This document shows, piece by piece, positions 58,946 to 64,000 of a DNA stretch of 64,000 bases. Made by a program: the position numbers and the translations under genes. Positions within the stretch are counted from its first letter, which is position 1. The number at the start of each line of letters is the position of its first letter. This DNA comes from an uncultured Pelagibacteraceae bacterium (GTDB lineage Bacteria > Pseudomonadota > Alphaproteobacteria > Pelagibacterales > Pelagibacteraceae): NCBI GenBank assembly GCA_902608975.1, contig CACLQI010000001.1:62001-126000 (forward strand), in the 5' to 3' direction. The notes beneath the pieces were generated by a model. That model made no database searches, was not told where the DNA came from, and worked only from the letters and a program-made list of their open reading frames with translations.

Positions 58946-61900
58946 TTATATTTTGGTTGGAAATGGTTTTTCCACATCAATTTTATATTTTATCATTGCT
59001 TCTTTTGCATGTTTTGTTGGAATTAACTGCTCTTTTGAAAGAACGCTAAGAGAATATGCAACAATATGCTCTTTATCAACCTCAAAAAATTTTCTTAATT
59101 TTTTTCTAGTATCGCTTCTACCAAAACCATCGGTCCCTAAAGAATAAAAATTTTTTTTTGTATATGGTCTAATTTGGTCAGAATGACTTCTCATGTAGTC
59201 TGAGGCAGCTAAAATTGGTCCTTCTTTTTTTTTAAAACATTGCTCAACATAAGAAACTCTTTGGGGTTTATCTGGATTTAATAAATTGTATCTTTCAACC
59301 TCCATTCCGTCCCTACTCAATTCATTAAAGCTTGTAACGCTCCATATTTCACTGTCAATTTGATAATCTTTTTGTAATATTTCTGCTGCAGCCATAACTT
59401 CTCTTAAGATTGTTCCTGATCCCATTAACTGAATTTTTGTTTTTTTATATTTATCAAATTCTTTTATTTTATACATTCCTTTTAATATTCCTTCCTTGCA
59501 ATTTTTATCTTCTGGCATTGCAGGATGCGGATAATTTTCGTTCATTGTTGTAATATAATAAAAAACATTTTCATTTTTTTCGTGCATTCTTTTTAATCCT
59601 TCTCTAAAAATGACTGCAAGTTCATAAGCAAAAGTAGGATCATATGATTTACAATTTGGTATTGTAGATGCAAGCATATGGCTGTGGCCGTCTTGATGTT
59701 GTAATCCTTCCCCAGCAAGTGTCGTTCTTCCAGCTGTTGCACCTATTAAAAAGCCTCTAGCCTGGCTGTCACCAGCTGCCCAATTAAAATCTCCTGTTCT
59801 TTGAAATCCAAACATAGAATAAAAAAGATAAATTGGTATCATTTCAATATCATGATTAGAATATGCGGTTCCTGCCGCAATCCAAGATGACATTGAACCA
59901 GCTTCATTGATGCCTTCCTCTAAAACTTGCCCTTTTTTATCCTCTCTATATGAAAATAAATTTTCAGCATCTTCCGGTTCATATTTTTGACCTTCGTGAG
60001 CATAAATACCTATTTTTTTGAAAAAACCTTCCATTCCAAAAGTTCTTGCTTCATCAGGTATTATTGGAACAAGTCTTGGAGAAACATTCTTATCTCTTAA
60101 TAAATTTGTTAATAATCTTACTAATGCCATTGTAGTAGACATTTCTTTTTTTCCAGTAGACTCTTTTAAAAAATCAAAGATATCTTTAGGAGGTGCTTTT
60201 ATTGGTTTAGAATAACTTGTCCTTTCTGGAATAAAACCACCAAGTTTAATTCTTCTATCTTTAATATATTTAATTTCATCAGAATTTTCGTTTGGTCTAA
60301 AATATTGAATTTCTTGTACCTGCTTATCTGTTAAGGGAACATCAAATCTATCCCTATAATACATTAAATCATCTATATCTAATTTTTTTTGTTGATGACT
60401 TGTATTTACACTTTCTCCAGTTTTGCCCATTCCATAACCTTTTATTGTTTTTGCAATTATAACAGTTGGACTACCAGTATTTTTTATTGCTTCGTTGTAT
60501 GCTGAATAAACTTTATGTGGATCGTGACCTCCTCTATTTAGTCTCCAAATATCTTTGTCAGATAAAGAAGAAACTAATTTTTCAGTTTCAGGATATTTAC
60601 CAAAAAAATTCTTTCTTACATATAAGCCATTTCTTGCTTTATAGGCTTGATATTCTCCGTCGACAGTTTCATTCATTATCTTAACCAAATGCCCAGTTTT
60701 ATCCTTAGCTAATAATGAATCCCAATAAGATCCCCAAATAACTTTTATGACATTCCACCCTGCTCCTCTAAAAATTCCTTCGAGCTCCTGTATAATTTTT
60801 CCATTTCCTCTTACAGGTCCATCTAGTCTTTGAAGATTACAATTTATAACAAAAATTAAATTATCAAGTTGCTCTCTTGCTGCCAAACCGATGGCACCCA
60901 GAGATTCTGGCTCATCCATTTCACCATCGCCAAGAAATGCCCAAACTTTTCTATTTTGATCTTTTATTAAACCGCGATTAATTAAATATTTCATAAATCT
61001 TGCTTGATATATTGCAAGCATTGGACCAAGACCCATTGATACAGTGGGGAACTGCCAAAACTTTGGCATTAACCAGGGGTGTGGGTATGAGGATAAACCT
61101 CCAATCTCTACTTCTTGTCTGAAGCTGTCTAATTGTTTTTCACTTAATCTACCTTCAAGAAAAGCTCTAGCGTACATACCGGGTGCACTATGACCTTGAA
61201 AATAAATTAAATCCCCACCAAATTTATTATTTTTACCTCTCCAAAAATGATTCATTCCAACATCATAAAGAGTTGCTGCAGACGCAAATGTTCCAATGTG
61301 GCCACCAAGTTCTGGAAATTTTTTATTAGCTCTCACAACCATTGCTGCCGCATTCCATCTGATTAAAGATCTAATTTTTCTCTCAATATTTTGATCACCA
61401 GTAGACTTGACTTCTTTTTCTGGAGGTATTGTATTTATATAAGGAGTGTTTCTTGATAAAACTAAATCTGATCCTTGTTTGTAAGAATGCTCTATCAGTT
61501 GTTTTATTAAAAATTGGGCTCTTTTACTTCCATCATTTTCCAGAACTGAAGAAAGAGACTCTATCCATTCCTTCGTTTCAACTGGATCGATATCTCCTGC
61601 TGAATTTGCTAAATTATTTTTTTCTTCAGCAATTTTAATAGGCACATCAGGCACATATATATTTTCTTTTTCTGCAATTAATGTTTTTTCAGCTTGATTA
61701 ATTATACTTTCTGTATCTTTGGGTATATTTTCTTTTGCCTGAGCTTCCTTTTTTTGATCACTATTTTCATTTTCGACATTCACGGTCAAAACTAAATCAT
61801 CTTTTGAAATTTTATCTCCAATTCTAACATTAATAGATTCTATTTTTCCCTCTAAGGTTGACGGTATCTCAACACTTGATTTATCACTCTCTATTGTAAT

Positions 61901-62005
61901 AACTGGATCATTAACAGAAACCTTGTCACCTTTTTTAACTAAAATCTCTATGACCTCTACTTTTTCGAAGTCCCCAATATCTGGAACAAGTAATTTTTTA
62001 TTCAT
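58946..62005 (-). CDS. aceE: Pyruvate dehydrogenase E1, homodimeric type, with N-terminal lipoyl domain
   Basis: From the ATG at 62005 the 1019-residue protein begins with a complete lipoyl domain (about 1-78) whose lipoylation lysine is K42 in ESDKSSVEIPS. An approx. 58-residue charged linker leads to a full AceE (from about 137, DIDPVETKEWIESLSSVL), with the TPP motif GDGEMDEPESLGAIG...NCNLQRLDGPV and the C-terminal GTDGFGRSDTR. It decarboxylates pyruvate and reductively acetylates lipoamide, here possibly on its own arm. The frame extends to 62050, but ATG 62005 fits the lipoyl N-terminus. AceE and E2 are adjacent with no gap. Confidence 0.95.
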   Translation of the reverse strand: MNKKLLVPDIGDFEKVEVIEILVKKGDKVSVNDPVITIESDKSSVEIPSTLEGKIESINVRIGDKISKDDLVLTVNVENENSDQKKEAQAKENIPKDTESIINQAEKTLIAEKENIYVPDVPIKIAEEKNNLANSAGDIDPVETKEWIESLSSVLENDGSKRAQFLIKQLIEHSYKQGSDLVLSRNTPYINTIPPEKEVKSTGDQNIERKIRSLIRWNAAAMVVRANKKFPELGGHIGTFASAATLYDVGMNHFWRGKNNKFGGDLIYFQGHSAPGMYARAFLEGRLSEKQLDSFRQEVEIGGLSSYPHPWLMPKFWQFPTVSMGLGPMLAIYQARFMKYLINRGLIKDQNRKVWAFLGDGEMDEPESLGAIGLAAREQLDNLIFVINCNLQRLDGPVRGNGKIIQELEGIFRGAGWNVIKVIWGSYWDSLLAKDKTGHLVKIMNETVDGEYQAYKARNGLYVRKNFFGKYPETEKLVSSLSDKDIWRLNRGGHDPHKVYSAYNEAIKNTGSPTVIIAKTIKGYGMGKTGESVNTSHQQKKLDIDDLMYYRDRFDVPLTDKQVQEIQYFRPNENSDEIKYIKDRRIKLGGFIPERTSYSKPIKAPPKDIFDFLKESTGKKEMSTTMALVRLLTNLLRDKNVSPRLVPIIPDEARTFGMEGFFKKIGIYAHEGQKYEPEDAENLFSYREDKKGQVLEEGINEAGSMSSWIAAGTAYSNHDIEMIPIYLFYSMFGFQRTGDFNWAAGDSQARGFLIGATAGRTTLAGEGLQHQDGHSHMLASTIPNCKSYDPTFAYELAVIFREGLKRMHEKNENVFYYITTMNENYPHPAMPEDKNCKEGILKGMYKIKEFDKYKKTKIQLMGSGTILREVMAAAEILQKDYQIDSEIWSVTSFNELSRDGMEVERYNLLNPDKPQRVSYVEQCFKKKEGPILAASDYMRSHSDQIRPYTKKNFYSLGTDGFGRSDTRKKLRKFFEVDKEHIVAYSLSVLSKEQLIPTKHAKEAMIKYKIDVEKPFPTKI

Positions 62006-62072
62006 TTTAATAGTTATAATTTTACCACATTTGAAGCCTTTTTTGGACAAGCTTTAGTGTCATATTTAAATA

Positions 62073-62189
62073 ATGTTAATAAATTTGCTAAAAAAAATAA
62101 TTAAAGCTGAATACAACCAAGATCTAGATGCTAAAATTTGGATACAAAAAATATTATTAAAGAAAAATTTAAGTTCTTTAAAATATTAA
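62073..62189 (+). CDS. Possible 38-residue ORF, unknown
   Basis: An ATG-TAA frame between the divergent start of aceE and the end of the thiolase gene, overlapping the thiolase stop by 4 nt. The product has a hydrophobic/basic N-terminus (LLKKIIK) and DLDAKIWIQKILLKK. No ribosome site is visible and the sequence could be chance in AT-rich DNA. It matters because the gap otherwise contains only the aceE promoter region. Confidence 0.25.
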   Translation: MLINLLKKIIKAEYNQDLDAKIWIQKILLKKNLSSLKY

Positions 62190-63298
62190 TCCCTTTCAAC
62201 GCACATTGATATTCCCATACCACCCCCAATACACAAAGTCGTTAAACCTTTTTTTAAATCTCGTCTTATCATTTCGTGAACTAATGTAACTAGTATTCTT
62301 GCGCCCGATGCGCCAATAGGATGTCCTAAAGCAATAGCTCCTCCATTGACATTAACCTTTTCAATTGGAATTTTGAGTTCTTTGATTACTGCTATGCTTT
62401 GAGCTGCAAATGCTTCGTTCGACTCAATTAAATCTAAATCATTTATAGACCATCCTGCTTTTTTTAGAGCTTTATTAGTTGCAGGAATTGGTCCTGTTCC
62501 CATAAGAGCAGGTTCAACTCCACAAGTTGCCCAAGAAATAATTTTAGCTAAAGGTTTTATATTATTTTTTTCTGCCTCTGCTCTGTTCATTAAAAGAACT
62601 GCTGCCGCTCCATCATTTACTCCTGATGAATTACCGGCTGTAACAGTTCCATTTTCTTTAAAAGCAGTATTAAGCTTAGAAAGACTTTCCTCTGTAACAT
62701 TAGCTCTAGGATGCTCATCTAATAAATTATCTCCTTCAATTATTTCCTCTTTAAATTTTTTTTGCTTTATTGCTTCTTGCGCTTTTAATTGAGAAGCAAC
62801 AGCAAACTTGTCTTGTTCTTTTCTTGAAATTCCAAATTTCTCAGCTACATTTTCTGCTGTAATTCCCATATGATAATTTTTGTAAGCGTCTATTAAACCA
62901 TCTTTAAGCATAAATTTCTCATTTGAATTTGTCATACTTTCTTGTCCCCCAGCAATAACTATCTTTGCATCGTTAGAAATAATTGATTGATAGCCTGCTA
63001 CAACAGCTCTTAAACCTGAACCGCAAACTTGGTTAATAATGTAAGCAGTCTTATCAGTTGGTAAGCCAGCTTTTATCGCAGCCTGCCTTGCAGGGTTTTG
63101 ACCTGTATCACCAGTTAAAACTTGACCCATTATTACTTCATCAATGGCGTCAGTTTGAATTTTTGATTTCTTTAGAATACTTAATATGACATTAGCACCT
63201 AACTCATGAGCTTGGTAATTTGACCATATGCCTCTTAGTTTACCGATAGGTGTCCTTGCGGCAGATACAATTACTACATCTTTTAAATTTTTTACCAT
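62186..63298 (-). CDS. Acetyl-CoA C-acetyltransferase (thiolase)
   Basis: The 370-residue thiolase has the nucleophile Cys (C92 in NQVCGSGLRAVV), NEAFAAQ, the His loop GGAIALGHPIGASGAR and the second Cys in LCIGGGMG. It is shorter than the usual 390 or so: residues between GGQESM and MLKDGLIDAY and between KFKEEI and DEHPR are missing relative to PhaA/AtoB types, i.e. the loop domain is trimmed. It interconverts acetyl-CoA and acetoacetyl-CoA. A tRNA-Arg lies 68 nt upstream, facing away. Confidence 0.92.
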   Translation of the reverse strand: MVKNLKDVVIVSAARTPIGKLRGIWSNYQAHELGANVILSILKKSKIQTDAIDEVIMGQVLTGDTGQNPARQAAIKAGLPTDKTAYIINQVCGSGLRAVVAGYQSIISNDAKIVIAGGQESMTNSNEKFMLKDGLIDAYKNYHMGITAENVAEKFGISRKEQDKFAVASQLKAQEAIKQKKFKEEIIEGDNLLDEHPRANVTEESLSKLNTAFKENGTVTAGNSSGVNDGAAAVLLMNRAEAEKNNIKPLAKIISWATCGVEPALMGTGPIPATNKALKKAGWSINDLDLIESNEAFAAQSIAVIKELKIPIEKVNVNGGAIALGHPIGASGARILVTLVHEMIRRDLKKGLTTLCIGGGMGISMCVERD

Positions 63299-63366
63299 AT
63301 AAATACAATAATTCTTAAATAGTAAAATTTCATTAAAAATTATATATATAAGTAAAATTATTAATT

Positions 63367-63443
63367 GCGCCTGTAGCTCAACTGGATAGAGCGCTTGGCT
63401 ACGGACCAGGAGGTTCTGGGTTCGACTCCTAGCAGGCGCACCA
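63367..63443 (+). tRNA. tRNA-Arg (ACG)
   Basis: A 77-nt cloverleaf with encoded CCA (63441-63443). Acceptor GCGCCTG pairs with CAGGCGC, discriminator A, D-stem GCTC/GAGC, anticodon stem CTTGG/CCAGG with loop CTACGGA giving anticodon ACG (A34 would be inosine), T-loop TTCGACT. It reads into a small ORF that follows 14 nt later. Confidence 0.96.
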
Positions 63444-63457
63444 AACGAGGTGATAAA

Positions 63458-63556
63458 ATGCTAAATTTATTTTCTAAAATTTCACTAGAAAAATCAGTAA
63501 TATACTTTTTTATAATAGTTTTTATAATTTTATTAATTTTAACATTTATACTTTAA
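63458..63556 (+). CDS. Tiny membrane protein, 32 residues
   Basis: The ORF has a clear Shine-Dalgarno GAGGTGAT ending four bases before its ATG, unusual in this window where most genes lack one. The product has a polar start (MLNLFSKISLEKS) and one membrane helix (residues 14-32, all hydrophobic: VIYFFIIVFIILLILTFIL). Its stop is 4 nt before the thioesterase ATG, so it is probably co-transcribed with tRNA-Arg and the thioesterase. No family is recognised. Confidence 0.55.
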   Translation: MLNLFSKISLEKSVIYFFIIVFIILLILTFIL

Positions 63557-63560
63557 AAAT

Positions 63561-63986
63561 ATGCCAAAAGAATTTGAACAGATCAGTATCAAACCAGGTT
63601 TTATGAAGCACAATGGTGGACTTTTCTTTAGAGAAATTTCTGAGACTGAGTATGAATTTAAATGTTTAATTTCAGAAAATCATCTTAATGCTGCCGGTAT
63701 TACTCATGGAGGGTATGTGGCTGCTTTAATTGATGCTGGCTCTGGCACCGCTGCACATAGAGCTGCAGGAAATTCGCCATGTGTAACGATATCTTTGGAC
63801 TTGAAATTTATTGGGGCAACAAAAGTTGGAGATGAAATTGTTGGCTTTACTAAAATTCAAAAAAAAACAAAGTCATTAGTTTTTTTAATTTGTCATCTAA
63901 AGTGCAAAGATAAAATTATTGCATCAGCCTCGGGAGTGTGGAAAATATTAAATATTAAACCTTCTAACTTGGGCCCTGGGGGTTAA
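63561..63986 (+). CDS. PaaI-type hotdog thioesterase
   Basis: The 141 residues match the PaaI/ACOT13-like hotdog family: HLNAAGITHGGYVAALIDAGSG (the HGG segment with the following helix Asp), CVTISLDLKFIGATKVGDEI, and ASASGVWKIL as closing strand. It hydrolyses acyl-CoA thioesters; the substrate is unknown. The ATG follows the tiny membrane ORF by 4 nt. Complete, ending 14 nt before the window end. Confidence 0.87.
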   Translation: MPKEFEQISIKPGFMKHNGGLFFREISETEYEFKCLISENHLNAAGITHGGYVAALIDAGSGTAAHRAAGNSPCVTISLDLKFIGATKVGDEIVGFTKIQKKTKSLVFLICHLKCKDKIIASASGVWKILNIKPSNLGPGG

Positions 63987-64000
63987 TAATATTTTTTCTT

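Overview
The window looks like chromosome from a streamlined, strongly AT-rich alphaproteobacterium, most likely a SAR11 (Pelagibacterales) relative. The evidence is: pervasive A/T homopolymer runs and lysine/asparagine-rich proteins; almost no intergenic DNA (the longest gene-free stretches are about 237 bp at 7242-7478 and 184 bp at 56195-56378, so no stretch exceeds 300 bp); alphaproteobacterial gene neighbourhoods (murA-DUF2948-hisD-infA, argB-HAD-dapD-dapE, bolA / J-domain-cobS-cobT, rpmH-rnpA-yidD-yidC); and a tRNA-His without an encoded G-1 next to a eukaryote/archaea-like HisRS. I see no IS element, prophage, CRISPR array or rRNA operon. The taxon is an inference, not a database result.

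Layout. 1-414 is the end of folC. 411-12003, minus strand: thioredoxin, a DNA-end group (ExoI, a PD-(D/E)XK nuclease, RmuC), tRNA-His-hisS-hisZ-hisG, cspA, tRNA-Phe, infA, hisD, DUF2948, murA, dcd and two small unknown ORFs. 12103-12902: a tRNA-Thr(GGU) with an odd T-loop and a VTT-family membrane protein. 12962-20354, plus strand: rpmH, rnpA, yidD, yidC, argB, HAD, dapD, dapE, an HDAC-family deacetylase and a SET-domain protein. 20344-24477, minus: truA, fmt, def, a large exported unknown protein and a small membrane protein. 24535-29716: aroK-aroB, bolA, then J-domain protein-cobS-cobT. 29713-33051: a RegB-type kinase and gyrB. 33156-39104 is a small surface-sugar region (rmlA, SDR, rmlC, methyltransferases, DUF4422, GT17) around tRNA-Ser. 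39108-48605: lepA, pheT, pheS, rplT, rpmI, infC, thrS and a GT4 glycosyltransferase. 48647-58030: a hydrolase, an SDR, gltB-gltD, uppP and an EamA exporter. 58031-62005 is the pyruvate dehydrogenase E1/E2 pair. The end carries a thiolase, tRNA-Arg, a tiny membrane ORF and a hotdog thioesterase.

The genes are mostly housekeeping: translation, histidine/lysine/arginine/shikimate/glutamate synthesis, cell wall precursors and central carbon. The most striking unit is the pyruvate dehydrogenase pair: the lipoyl (swinging-arm) domain is fused to the N-terminus of a homodimeric-type E1 (AceE), while the adjacent E2 begins directly with its subunit-binding domain and has no lipoyl domain. Other points worth attention are the deacetylase-SET pair, CobS/CobT with a J-domain partner and no cobalamin genes nearby, the unusual tRNA-Thr, a C-methyltransferase-like protein that has lost its zinc-site cysteines, and the fact that all seven convergent protein-gene pairs overlap at their 3' ends, four of them by exactly 4 nt.
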